Assembly (NCBI RefSeq): GCF_024699075.1
Contig: NZ_JAILQF010000488.1
Coordinates: 1 to 15,366, forward strand
Origin: Butyrivibrio sp.
Lineage (GTDB): Bacteria; Bacillota_A; Clostridia; Lachnospirales; Lachnospiraceae
DNA: 15,366 bases
Direction: 5' to 3'
Positions 1-6,911 of the stretch are shown here, piece by piece (the stretch's first letter is position 1; each line of letters opens with the position of its first letter). The notes beneath the pieces were generated by a model that saw only the letters and a list, made by a program, of their open reading frames with translations, was not told where the DNA came from and did not search any database. Made by a program: the position numbers and the translations under genes.

Positions 1-1016
1 GTTGTAACGTCCATAGCTGTCTCAGCAGCGAAAAGCTTAGCTTTAGCAGCTTCTACAGAATATCTGTCCTTAGTTCTCTTAGCTTCTGCAGCTTTGTATA
101 CAAGGAGCTGTGCAGCTTCTACTTCTGTTGCAAGGTTAGCAAGCTGGAACTGTGTATTCTGGAACTGAGCGATTGAACGACCGAACTGCTTTCTTTCTTT
201 TACATAAGCGATTGTTCTGTCAAGAGCGCCTTCTGCAAGACCAAGAGCCTGTGCAGCGATACCGATACGTCCACCATCAAGAGTGTGCATAGCGATAGGG
301 AAGCCCTTTCCACGAGCACCAAGCTGGTTCTCAGCAGGGATTACGCAATCCTGGAAGATAAGCTCATATGTAGCTGATCCTCTGATACCCATCTTGTGTT
401 CCTTGGTTCCGAATGTGAATCCAGGTGTATCCTTTTCAACGATGAATGCAGTAAACTTCTTCTGCTTTCTGCCTCTCTTATCTTCAACGATATCTGTATA
501 AGCGATGATGATATAAACATCAGCTTCCTTACCGTTTGTGATAAAGCACTTTGATCCGTTAAGTGTCCATGTCTTACCGTCTTCTGAAAGAACAGCCTTA
601 GTCTGAACACCCTGAGCATCTGTACCAGCGCCAGGCTCTGTAAGACCGAAAGCACCAAGCTTTCTTCCTGAAGCAAGATCAGGAACGTATTTCTGCTTCT
701 GCTCTTCTGTACCATATGTAAGAATTGGATCTATGCAAAGAGATGTGTGTGCAGATACAATAACTGATGTTGTACCGCATACCTTAGCGAGCTCTTCTAC
801 ACACATAACATATGTAAGAGGATCGCATCCCTGTCCGCCATATTCCTTTGGTACAGGAATTCCTAAAAATCCGCTCTTTCCCATCTTAGTAACTGTCTCG
901 CGTGGGAAAACTTCTGTCTCGTCTGTCTCAATTGCGAGAGGCTTTACTTCTTTTTCTGCAAATTCTCTAAAAAGAGATCTTGCCATTTCATGCTTCTGAT
1001 CCAGCTGAAAATCCAT
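1..1016 (-). CDS. bcd: Butyryl-CoA dehydrogenase (short-chain acyl-CoA dehydrogenase), C-terminus cut by the window edge
   Basis: FAD-dependent acyl-CoA dehydrogenase that reduces crotonyl-CoA to butyryl-CoA, normally working with the EtfAB electron-transfer flavoprotein in the cytoplasm. The frame is open from ATG at 1016 to base 1, giving 338 of the usual ~380 residues. The N-terminus MDFQLDQKHEMARS is typical of the family. The acyl-CoA dehydrogenase signature GLTEPGAGTDAQG lies at residues 124-136, followed by the beta-domain (LNGSKCFITNGKEA) and the helical C-terminal domain (GRIGIAAQALGLAEGA, ERKQFG). The catalytic Glu and the second signature lie beyond the edge. An AAAGGAG ribosome binding site sits about 8 nt before the start. 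It is the fourth gene of the thl-crt-hbd-bcd cluster, 139 bp after hbd; etfB and etfA are expected next. The order and start are clear. The substrate range (C4) is inferred from context. Confidence 0.95.
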   Translation of the reverse strand, partial: MDFQLDQKHEMARSLFREFAEKEVKPLAIETDETEVFPRETVTKMGKSGFLGIPVPKEYGGQGCDPLTYVMCVEELAKVCGTTSVIVSAHTSLCIDPILTYGTEEQKQKYVPDLASGRKLGAFGLTEPGAGTDAQGVQTKAVLSEDGKTWTLNGSKCFITNGKEADVYIIIAYTDIVEDKRGRKQKKFTAFIVEKDTPGFTFGTKEHKMGIRGSATYELIFQDCVIPAENQLGARGKGFPIAMHTLDGGRIGIAAQALGLAEGALDRTIAYVKERKQFGRSIAQFQNTQFQLANLATEVEAAQLLVYKAAEAKRTKDRYSVEAAKAKLFAAETAMDVT

Positions 1017-1112
1017 GTTTTTTCTCCTTTAGTTCTATTGTGACGGCCTTGCCGCCAATTTATTCTATCAACACAGGGTTAAGCAATGGTAAACCTACTT
1101 TTAACCTGTAAC

Positions 1113-1140
1113 TCCCGGGACAGATATGCCCGTCCCGGGA
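1113..1140 (-). other. GC-rich intergenic hairpin between hbd and bcd
   Basis: TCCCGGGAC (1113-1121) and GTCCCGGGA (1132-1140) form a perfect 9-bp stem with a 10-nt loop, in a gap that is otherwise AT-rich. On the transcribed strand it is followed by GTTACAGG, not a U-run, so it does not look like an intrinsic terminator. A weaker CGGC/GCCG hairpin lies at about 1044-1054. Possible roles are an RNA processing or stability element setting bcd-etf levels against the upstream genes. Confidence 0.7.
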
Positions 1141-1155
1141 AGCTGATTAGTGATA

Positions 1156-2034
1156 TTAAAGCTTGTCAACAGGAGTCTTTGTTCTATCTTCGTTGTACTT
1201 ATAGAAACCGATACCTGACTTAACACCAAGGTGACCTGCACGAACCATCTTACGAAGAAGTCCGCATGCACGATACTTGGAATCCTTAGTCTCGTTGTAA
1301 AGAACATCCATGATAGCAAGAACGATATCAAGACCTACATAGTCGCCCAGTTCAAGGGGTCCCATAGGATGGTTACATCCAAGCTTCATAGCTGTATCGA
1401 TACCTTCGATATCTGAAATACCTTCTGAATATACGAAGATACCCTCATTGATAAGAGGAATAAGAATACGGTTAACAACAAATCCAGGAGCCTCGTTAAC
1501 CTGTACAGGTGTCTTTCCAAGAGTCTTGGAAATCTCGATAACCTTTTCAGTTGTCTCCTTAGGTGTGTTAGCACCAGAGATAACTTCGATCAGCTTCATT
1601 ACAGGAGCTGGATTGAAGAAATGCATACCGATGATAGGTGTCTTAAGACCAGCACCGATCTCTGTTATTGAAAGAGATGATGTATTTGATGCATAGATAC
1701 AATCAGGATTCTTAACGATGTTCTCCTGAAGTTCCTTGAAGCAAGCTTTCTTGATATCCATAACTTCAAGAGCAGCCTCTACTACGAGATCAGGATCTGT
1801 AGCGATTGTATTAAGACCTGTCTTAACCTTTGCTACGATTGCGTCAGCAGCTTCCTGAGTCATCTTTTCCTTCTTAACAAGACGTCCAAGATTCTTCTCG
1901 ATCTTGCTCTTACCGCCATCAGCAAACTCCTGCTTGATATCGCAAAGATATACTGTCTCAACAGCGTCACACTGTGCGAATGCCTGTGCAATACCAGAAC
2001 CCATTGTTCCTGCACCTATTACAGCTACTTTCAT
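1156..2034 (-). CDS. hbd: 3-hydroxybutyryl-CoA dehydrogenase
   Basis: Reduces acetoacetyl-CoA to 3-hydroxybutyryl-CoA with NAD(P)H, the second step of butyrate formation. It has 292 residues; the family is usually about 280. The N-terminal Rossmann fold opens with GAGTMGSGIAQ (residues 7-17). The catalytic set of the 3-hydroxyacyl-CoA dehydrogenase family is visible as Ser119 (SNTSS), His138 (GMHFFNP), Glu150 (KLIEVI) and Asn188 (VVNR). The C-terminal helical domain carries GPLELGDYVGLD and ends with GVKSGIGFYKY. The ATG at 2034 follows AAGGAGG at good spacing and leads straight into the first beta-strand. It lies 72 bp after crt and 139 bp before bcd, all on one strand. I see nothing unusual in the reading frame. 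Confidence 0.97.
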   Translation of the reverse strand: MKVAVIGAGTMGSGIAQAFAQCDAVETVYLCDIKQEFADGGKSKIEKNLGRLVKKEKMTQEAADAIVAKVKTGLNTIATDPDLVVEAALEVMDIKKACFKELQENIVKNPDCIYASNTSSLSITEIGAGLKTPIIGMHFFNPAPVMKLIEVISGANTPKETTEKVIEISKTLGKTPVQVNEAPGFVVNRILIPLINEGIFVYSEGISDIEGIDTAMKLGCNHPMGPLELGDYVGLDIVLAIMDVLYNETKDSKYRACGLLRKMVRAGHLGVKSGIGFYKYNEDRTKTPVDKL

Positions 2035-2106
2035 TGTAAATCCTCCTTAGATATATTTTATCTATTATTTTCCGTTAAAAGATATATGTCAGTTTTTGAG
2101 ATTTCA

Positions 2107-2901
2107 TTAAGCGTTCTTGAAATCTACGTGCTTAACCTTCTTAGGATCATCTTTCTTACGAAGGAAGTTAGCCATTCCTTCAACCTGATCCTCTGACTCG
2201 AAGCATGAACCAAAGAGCTTCTCTTCGATTACAAGTGCACTGTCGATATCTGTCTGAAGACCATCATTTATAGCCTTCTTGCATGCACGAACTGCTATAG
2301 GAGCATTGCCAGCGATTGTGTTTGCAAGCTTCTCAGCAGCAGGAAGGAGCTCTTCCTGAGTATAAACAGCATTTACAAGACCGATTCTAAGTGCTTCATC
2401 AGCTTTGATATTACGTGCTGTATAGATAAGCTGTTTAGCCATTCCAACACCAACTGTTCTTGCAAGTCTCTGTGTTCCGCCGAATCCTGGTGTGATTCCA
2501 AGACCAACTTCAGGCTGACCGAACATAGCATTGTCTGAGCAGATACGAATATCACAGCTCATTGAGATCTCACATCCGCCACCAAGTGCAAAGCCATTAA
2601 CAGCTGCAATAACAGGGATAGGAAGAGTCTCAAGCTTACGGAATACATCATTACCCTTCTTGCCGAAAGCTTCGCCTTCTGCCTTTGTAAGTGTTGACAT
2701 CTCTCCGATATCAGCTCCTGCTACAAATGACTTATCTCCGGCACCTGTAAGAACAAGTGCTCTTACTGTATTTAAATCAACGTTATCAAGAACTGTATTA
2801 AGTTCATCGAGAACAGCTGAGTTAAGAGCATTAAGAGCTTCCGGACGGTTAATAGTTACAACAGCGATTTTATCTTTCTGTTCGTATAAAACAAAACTCA
2901 T
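2107..2901 (-). CDS. crt: Crotonase (3-hydroxybutyryl-CoA dehydratase, enoyl-CoA hydratase family)
   Basis: Dehydrates 3-hydroxybutyryl-CoA to crotonyl-CoA, the third step of the pathway. I chose the ATG at 2901 (264 residues, MSFVLYEQKDK) because GGAGG lies 8 nt upstream; the in-frame TTG at 2916 overlaps that ribosome binding site and is unlikely to be used. The crotonase fold shows SFVAGADIGEM (residues 58-68, oxyanion-hole strand), AVNGFALGGGCEIS (100-113) and GQPEVGLGI (128-136). The two catalytic acids are Glu111 and Glu131. The C-terminal helices follow, ending in a Lys-rich tail. It sits between thl and hbd, and a strong hairpin separates it from thl. Family assignment is firm, and C4 specificity follows from the neighbours. 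Confidence 0.97.
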   Translation of the reverse strand: MSFVLYEQKDKIAVVTINRPEALNALNSAVLDELNTVLDNVDLNTVRALVLTGAGDKSFVAGADIGEMSTLTKAEGEAFGKKGNDVFRKLETLPIPVIAAVNGFALGGGCEISMSCDIRICSDNAMFGQPEVGLGITPGFGGTQRLARTVGVGMAKQLIYTARNIKADEALRIGLVNAVYTQEELLPAAEKLANTIAGNAPIAVRACKKAINDGLQTDIDSALVIEEKLFGSCFESEDQVEGMANFLRKKDDPKKVKHVDFKNA

Positions 2902-2928
2902 TGATTCGTCCTCCAATTTAAGCAGTAT

Positions 2929-2972
2929 TAAGAGGGTGTGATATAACCTTATAAGATTTTCACACCCTCTTA
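2929..2972 (-). other. Strong hairpin in the thl-crt gap
   Basis: Bases 2929-2941 and 2960-2972 form a perfect 13-bp stem (AAGAGGGTGTGA against TCACACCCTCTT plus one T-A pair) with an 18-nt loop. It begins 8 nt after the thl stop codon. On the transcribed strand the stem is followed by ATACTGC, with no U-run, and crt begins shortly after. It could be a weak attenuator, a 3' stabiliser for thl mRNA or a processing site, giving thl more product than the downstream genes. Confidence 0.75.
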
Positions 2973-2980
2973 TAATTTAA

Positions 2981-4183
2981 TTATTCGTATTTCTCAACGA
3001 TAGTAGCGCATCCCATACCGCCACCGATACAAAGAGTTGCAAGACCCTTCTTAGCGTCTTTCTTCTGCATCTCGTGAAGAAGTGTTACAAGGATACGAGC
3101 ACCTGAAGCTCCAACAGGATGTCCAAGAGCGATAGCACCACCGTTAGGATTGAGCTGCTTGTCTACATCGATTCCAAGATCCTTACCAACTGCTACAGAC
3201 TGAGCTGCGAATGCTTCGTTAGCTTCGATGATATCGAACTCAGAAACATTAGCGATTCCGGCTTTCTTCATAGCCTTCTGTGTAGCTGCTACAGGACCGA
3301 TACCCATAACTTCAGGACGAACACCAGCAAGAGCTCCTGCTACGAATGTAGCCATAGGCTTAACACCGAGCTCCTTAGCCTTCTCCTCAGACATAACTAC
3401 GAGCGCAGCAGCACCGTCGTTGATACCTGATGCGTTACCAGCTGTAACGAATCCATCTTTATTGATAGGACGAAGCTTAGCAAGAGATTCAGGAGTAACA
3501 CCCTGTCTTGGTCCTTCATCTGTATCAAATATTACAGTCTCTTTCTTCTTCTTGATCTCTACAGGAACGATCTCATCCTTGAATGCACCAGACTCGATTG
3601 CTGCACAAGCCTTGTTCTGGCTCTTTGCTGCAAACTCATCAAGCTCTTCACGTGTAAGTCCCCATTCATTGCAGATATTGTCTGCTGTCTGGATCATATG
3701 ATAATCATTGAAAGCATCCCATAAAGCATCCTTAACCATAGTGTCTACAAGACCACCCTGGCTCTGGCTAGGCCACATCATACGATATCCGTAACGGCCA
3801 TTAGGAAGTGCAAATGGCGCAAGTGACATGTTCTCCATACCACCAGCAACAACGATATCAGCATCTCCAGCCATGATCATCTGAGCTGCCTGGTTAACGC
3901 AGTTAAGACCTGAACCACATACAACGTTAGTTGTAACTGCAGGTACTTCTACTGGAAGACCAGCCTTGATGGAAGCCTGACGAGCAACGTTCTGTCCCTG
4001 TCCAGCCTGGATAACGCATCCCATGTAAACCTGATCAACGTCTTCAGGTTTAACGCCTGCACGCTTTAAAGCCTCCTTGATAACGATAGCACCAAGTTCA
4101 ACTGCAGGAGTTGTGCTAAGTGAGCCACCCATTGTTCCGATTGCTGTACGACATGCACCAGCTAAAACTACTTTCTTTGCCAT
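2981..4183 (-). CDS. thl: Acetyl-CoA C-acetyltransferase (thiolase)
   Basis: Condenses two acetyl-CoA to acetoacetyl-CoA, the entry step to butyrate. It has 400 residues, a normal length for thiolase II. Active-site residues are present: nucleophile Cys89 in NVVCGSGLN, the NEAF motif at 322-325, His355 in [10 protein letters not shown] and Cys385 in CIGGGMGC. The Cys89 motif reads [11 protein letters not shown] where many homologues have NKVCGSGLKAV; this change does not remove a catalytic residue. The start is ATG with GGAGG 7 nt upstream (AACGGAGGTATAAAA). It is the first gene of the butyrate operon, about 157 nt downstream of the predicted transcription start, and so is the gene most directly exposed to the cre site and structured leader upstream. 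Confidence 0.97.
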   Translation of the reverse strand: MAKKVVLAGACRTAIGTMGGSLSTTPAVELGAIVIKEALKRAGVKPEDVDQVYMGCVIQAGQGQNVARQASIKAGLPVEVPAVTTNVVCGSGLNCVNQAAQMIMAGDADIVVAGGMENMSLAPFALPNGRYGYRMMWPSQSQGGLVDTMVKDALWDAFNDYHMIQTADNICNEWGLTREELDEFAAKSQNKACAAIESGAFKDEIVPVEIKKKKETVIFDTDEGPRQGVTPESLAKLRPINKDGFVTAGNASGINDGAAALVVMSEEKAKELGVKPMATFVAGALAGVRPEVMGIGPVAATQKAMKKAGIANVSEFDIIEANEAFAAQSVAVGKDLGIDVDKQLNPNGGAIALGHPVGASGARILVTLLHEMQKKDAKKGLATLCIGGGMGCATIVEKYE

Positions 4184-4340
4184 TTTTATACCTCCGTTGT
4201 GTAATTGAGCTCTTATGAGAGCTTTTAGTTACATATTCAATTGTAATGCCTGATAAAATATCAATCCTTTTACCACGATAATGTCTTTATGATAAGATTT
4301 TATCTGTTCGTGGTAACGATTGTTAATTTTTTATCACAAC
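4184..4340 (-). promoter_or_regulatory. Long structured 5' leader of the thl operon
   Basis: From the predicted start near 4340 the leader is about 157 nt. It contains an outer stem CAATC/GATTG (4262-4266 with 4318-4322) continued by TTACCACGA/TCGTGGTAA (4270-4278 with 4308-4316), 14 bp in all with one small internal loop. That stem encloses a GATAA/TTATC hairpin (4291-4304). Then follow TGATA/TATCA (4251-4263) and AGCTCT/AGAGCT (4208-4223), the last about 10 nt before the ribosome binding site. Pairings are read directly from the sequence; a regulatory role is inferred. I do not recognise a known riboswitch class. Confidence 0.5.
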
Positions 4341-4346
4341 AGATTC

Positions 4347-4376
4347 ATTATAACATAAGGTTAGTTGAGATTGCAA
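4347..4376 (-). promoter_or_regulatory. Promoter of the thl-crt-hbd-bcd operon
   Basis: TTGCAA (4371-4376) and TATAAT (4347-4352), 18 bp apart, with a TG one base before the -10 (extended -10). The expected start is near 4340. This is the only good promoter I find upstream of thl. Confidence 0.75.
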
Positions 4377-4390
4377 TATTTTTAACAAAG

Positions 4391-4404
4391 TGTAAGCGTT
4401 TACA
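4391..4404. promoter_or_regulatory. Candidate CcpA cre operator upstream of the thl promoter
   Basis: TGTAAGCGTTTACA fits the Bacillus cre consensus TGWAARCGYTWNCW at every position. It lies 14 bp upstream of the -35 box, with its centre about 57 bp upstream of the predicted start. Sites at that distance are associated with CcpA activation in B. subtilis overflow genes such as ackA, whereas repressing sites usually overlap or follow the promoter. LacI-family regulators other than CcpA can bind similar sites. Confidence 0.7.
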
Positions 4405-4735
4405 ATTTAAAAAATTTCTATGAACTTCAAAATCGAGTTTCATTATATGGAAATGCGCATGAATACTGCGTATGAGTAAATCAAAAATCAAGATAAACAA
4501 TACCTTTTTGAAACAAAAACGTTTGGATTAATTCGAAATCAGTTTCCTAAACTCACCTTAAAATTATATCTCTTTTATAGGTGTTATATCAAGCCGTTAA
4601 TTAATTGTCGTTATATAAAGACTATTATTAAATAGACATCTCTATAGTAATAACTCTATCAAATTGATAACCATATAGTAATATCTTTATCGATCATATA
4701 CCTTATATAGTAATGTTGTCTTATCATTTATTGCC
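4405..4735. other. Gene-free AT-rich region upstream of the thl promoter
   Basis: About 330 bp without a credible coding region on either strand: only very short open frames, none with a ribosome binding site. It holds the three-copy 31-32 bp repeat listed separately and several short AT-rich palindromes such as TATCAAATTGATA (4657-4669). Otherwise I see nothing I can name. Confidence 0.6.
4643..4720. repeat. Three imperfect tandem repeats of 31-32 bp
   Basis: The core TATAGTAATA recurs at 4643-4652, 4674-4683 and (last base changed) 4706-4715, at intervals of 31 and 32 bp. Each core is followed 2-4 bases later by a TATC-type half-site (CTCTATC, CTTTATC, TCTTATC). The spacing is close to three helical turns, as expected for a regulator binding repeatedly to one face. 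It lies between the hpf terminator and the thl promoter. Confidence 0.6.
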
Positions 4736-4767
4736 AAAGAAAAGGGGATGTAATCTATACATCCCCT
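4735..4767 (-). terminator. Intrinsic terminator of hpf
   Basis: AGGGGATGT (4743-4751) pairs with ACATCCCCT (4759-4767) over 9 bp with a 7-nt loop. On the minus strand it is followed by TTTTCTTT. It lies about 35 bp after the hpf stop codon. Confidence 0.9.
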
Positions 4768-4802
4768 CATAATCTCATATAAAGTTGTAAACTCAAAAGG
4801 TA

Positions 4803-5333
4803 TTAGAACTCAGGTTCAATTATACCGTATGTATTACCTTTTCTCTTATATACTACATTAGTCTGATCTGTTTCTGCGTTAATAAATACATAGAAGTTAT
4901 GTCCGAGCAGCTCCATCTGAACACATGCATCTTCAGGATACATAGGCTTAAGGTCGAACTTCTTAACTCGCTCGATACGAATCTCGTCTTCATCCATATA
5001 ATCCTGCTCGATGAATTCCATCTTGAAGGAACTCTTCTCAGCCTGATGCTTGTCAATAATCTTGTTCTTGTATTTTTTGAGCTGACGTTCAATGACTTCT
5101 TCGACAAGGTCTATAGAAGCATACATATCGCTGCTGACCTGCTCAGAACGAATGATCTTACCTTTGACCGGAATCGTGACTTCGATTTTGTGACGGTCCT
5201 TTTCAACGTGTAATGTTACGTTTACGTTTGTATCAGGATTGAAATACTTTTCAAGCTTACCAAGCTTCTCTTCAACCGCTGATTTAAGTCCGGGAGTTAC
5301 ATCAATGTTTTTACCTATAATTGTGAATTTCAT
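4803..5333 (-). CDS. hpf: Ribosome hibernation-promoting factor, long form
   Basis: Binds the 30S decoding region and, in the long form, dimerises ribosomes into inactive 100S particles in stationary phase or stress. I chose ATG at 5333 (176 residues, MKFTIIGKN) because AGAGGTG lies 7-8 nt upstream; the in-frame GTG at 5342 overlaps that site. The N-terminal HPF/RaiA domain (about residues 1-100) shows VTPGLKSAVEEKLGKLEKYF and the beta-strand VNVTLHVEKDRHKIEVTI. A charged linker leads to the C-terminal dimerisation domain (about 120-176), including EDACVQMELLGHNFYVFIN and ending YGIIEPEF. Both domains are present and of normal length. It appears to be a single-gene unit with its own promoter and terminator. 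Confidence 0.97.
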   Translation of the reverse strand: MKFTIIGKNIDVTPGLKSAVEEKLGKLEKYFNPDTNVNVTLHVEKDRHKIEVTIPVKGKIIRSEQVSSDMYASIDLVEEVIERQLKKYKNKIIDKHQAEKSSFKMEFIEQDYMDEDEIRIERVKKFDLKPMYPEDACVQMELLGHNFYVFINAETDQTNVVYKRKGNTYGIIEPEF

Positions 5334-5384
5334 GGCAGTCACCTCTTTACTCGGAAATGATTGATGATTTCCTTTGATAGGTAT

Positions 5385-5414
5385 AGTATAGCATCTTTAA
5401 CAGTAAATATGCAA
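5385..5414 (-). promoter_or_regulatory. Probable hpf promoter
   Basis: TTGCAT (5409-5414) and TATACT (5385-5390) on the minus strand, 18 bp apart, giving a leader of about 45 nt. A short palindrome CAGTTTGTTCAAACTG (5444-5459) lies about 30 bp upstream of the -35 and could be an operator. Confidence 0.55.
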
Positions 5415-5469
5415 TTAAACATGGCTAACAATATGAATGTTCACAGTTTGTTCAAACTGAGTATTTAAG

Positions 5470-5513
5470 ACCATCCGACGTGAACTACCCATCGTCTAAG
5501 GATAATGGTTTTT
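5470..5513 (+). other. Bulged hairpin followed by five T on the plus strand
   Basis: Eleven consecutive bases 5470-5480 pair in three blocks, ACCA/TGGT, TCC/GGA and GACG/CGTC. The 3' arm (5493-5509) is broken by two identical TAA bulges. TTTTT (5509-5513) follows on the plus strand. No gene is annotated upstream on that strand. It could be the terminator of a small RNA or part of the hpf upstream region. Confidence 0.4.
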
Positions 5514-5527
5514 CTGGCTATATCATA

Positions 5528-5560
5528 AAAAGAGCTGATGCCTATTTAAGACATCAGCTC
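5528..5560 (-). terminator. Intrinsic terminator of the NlpC/P60 gene
   Basis: GAGCTGATG (5532-5540) pairs with CATCAGCTC (5552-5560) over 9 bp, followed on the minus strand by TTTTTATG. It is 16 bp after the stop codon. Confidence 0.92.
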
Positions 5561-5576
5561 CGTAATATTTAATAAA

Positions 5577-6866
5577 TTAGAAGATTCTACGAACAGCGAG
5601 TGGTGTTCTGTAATTAGCGTTTGAAATAATGATACCTGTCTTAGATGTAGAAGCATGTACTATCTGTCCGCCACCAATGTAGATAGCAACGTGACCTGAG
5701 TAGCATACGATATCACCAGGCTGTGCATTTGCAAGTCCATCTACTGCTGCACCTACAGATCTGTCTGCTGATGAAGAATGAGGAAGGCTAACACCAAAGT
5801 TAGCATATACACTCATTACGAAACCTGAGCAGTCACATCCGTTTGTAAGACTAGTTCCGCCATATACATAAGGATTACCTACGAACTGTACAGCAAATGC
5901 TGCAACAGCTTCACCAATTGAGCTCTTCTCTGTTGTATAAGACTCTGCAGACTTGATACTTGATGAAGATGATGACTTGGAAGTATTAGCGCTTGCTGCA
6001 GCTCTTGCAGCTTCCTTAGCAGCTTCTTCCTTAGCAAGTCTTGCCTCTTCTTCTTCTTTGGATTCAGCTTCAACGAATTCAGTTGAGAGTGTTACGTAAT
6101 CCATTGATACGTAACCTTCACCTTCTTCGATTTCTACCTTAACCCATCCATCAAGTTCTTCTGTTACTACGAGTTCATCATCGATAGGTACAAGTCCCAG
6201 AACTTCTGATTCTGTGCTTGCCTCTTTACGAACCTTAAGTGTTGTAGTTGTTACTGTAGCGATACGAGTTCCAACCTTTGGAGCAAGTTCAACTGCAGCT
6301 TCACCGGTTACACAATATTCAGCCTTTACATAACCTGTAACGGAACCTGACTTGATCTGATACCAGCCATTCTCTTCTCCAAGATATGTACCTACTGAAT
6401 TATTATAAAGCTTACCAACTATGTCATAATCTTCACCAGGTCCACTTCTTACGTTAACATAATCATTAACCTGTGCAATTACGAGATTGGAAAATGTTTC
6501 CTCTTCGTCATTAGTTGTGGTTGTAGCACCAGTTGCTTCTTCTATATCGTTAAGAACCTCTTCGTCTACTCTGGATGAAAGAGGAGTAGTATTAGTTGCT
6601 TCCTTAGTTGAGGTCGTTGAAGATCCGGATGTGCTGCTTGATGAAGAGTCTGTACTTGAAGATGCTGCATCTGATGATGAATCAGCCTGCTCATCTTCCT
6701 GAAGATTTGATACTTCTACCTGATCTGAAGCAAGTTCATATCCAATTCCGGCGGAAGGAAGTACTGATGTTACTGATGAACCAGCCATAGCCTCTATTCC
6801 TGCGCCTGTAAATGTTACAGCAGCCGTCAACATACATACGGCGAACTGCTTACCAACTCTGTTCAA
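5577..6866 (-). CDS. Secreted SH3-SH3-NlpC/P60 peptidoglycan endopeptidase
   Basis: Predicted exported cell-wall hydrolase of 429 residues; family members cut the D-glutamyl to diamino-acid bond of peptidoglycan stem peptides. The start is TTG at 6866, chosen because GGGAGG lies 7 nt upstream and the frame begins with a signal peptide (residues 1 to about 28: Arg/Lys, hydrophobic core, cleavage near AMA-GS). A Ser/Thr-rich acidic linker (about 60-125) is followed by two bacterial SH3 domains (about 128-187 and 200-262; YVNVRSGPGEDYDIVG and LKVRKEASTESEVLG). Next comes a Glu/Ala-rich helix and Ser-rich linker (265-315), then the NlpC/P60 domain (318-429) with Cys346 in CDCSGF, His392 in SGHVAIYIG and His404 in QIVHAS. 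It is complete, with its own promoter and terminator. Confidence 0.95.
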   Translation of the reverse strand: MNRVGKQFAVCMLTAAVTFTGAGIEAMAGSSVTSVLPSAGIGYELASDQVEVSNLQEDEQADSSSDAASSSTDSSSSSTSGSSTTSTKEATNTTPLSSRVDEEVLNDIEEATGATTTTNDEEETFSNLVIAQVNDYVNVRSGPGEDYDIVGKLYNNSVGTYLGEENGWYQIKSGSVTGYVKAEYCVTGEAAVELAPKVGTRIATVTTTTLKVRKEASTESEVLGLVPIDDELVVTEELDGWVKVEIEEGEGYVSMDYVTLSTEFVEAESKEEEEARLAKEEAAKEAARAAASANTSKSSSSSSIKSAESYTTEKSSIGEAVAAFAVQFVGNPYVYGGTSLTNGCDCSGFVMSVYANFGVSLPHSSSADRSVGAAVDGLANAQPGDIVCYSGHVAIYIGGGQIVHASTSKTGIIISNANYRTPLAVRRIF

Positions 6867-6885
6867 TGTTTGGCCTCCCTACATT

Positions 6886-6902
6886 GTTACGAAATTGTTA
6901 CA
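6886..6902 (-). promoter_or_regulatory. Possible WalR (YycF)-type box at the hydrolase transcription start
   Basis: On the minus strand TGTAAC, five bases, CGTAAC. The WalR consensus is TGTWAH-N5-TGTWAH; one base of twelve differs. It lies just after the -10 of the NlpC/P60 gene promoter, where bound regulator would be expected to repress. WalR controls cell-wall hydrolases in Bacillus, which fits the gene. Confidence 0.4.
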
Positions 6903-6911
6903 CCGATATTT

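Noticed and set aside
283..999. Plus-strand open frames across bcd and similar antisense frames in hbd, crt, thl and the hydrolase gene
   Set aside because: They lie opposite strongly conserved enzyme genes, have no ribosome binding sites and give low-complexity or meaningless proteins.
2902..2916. TTG start adding five residues to crt
   Set aside because: The extra codons overlap the GGAGG that serves the ATG at 2901.
4447..4479. Ten-codon plus-strand frame starting ATGGAAATGCGC
   Set aside because: Too short, without a ribosome binding site or any sign of conservation.
5421..5468. A 15-codon plus-strand open frame in the hpf upstream region
   Set aside because: No ribosome binding site, very short, and it overlaps the palindrome CAGTTTGTTCAAACTG; more likely regulatory DNA or part of a small RNA.
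6487..6790. Plus-strand frames rich in Ser, Val and Asp opposite the hydrolase linker
   Set aside because: They mirror the repetitive Ser/Thr-coding linker of the NlpC/P60 gene and have no features of their own.
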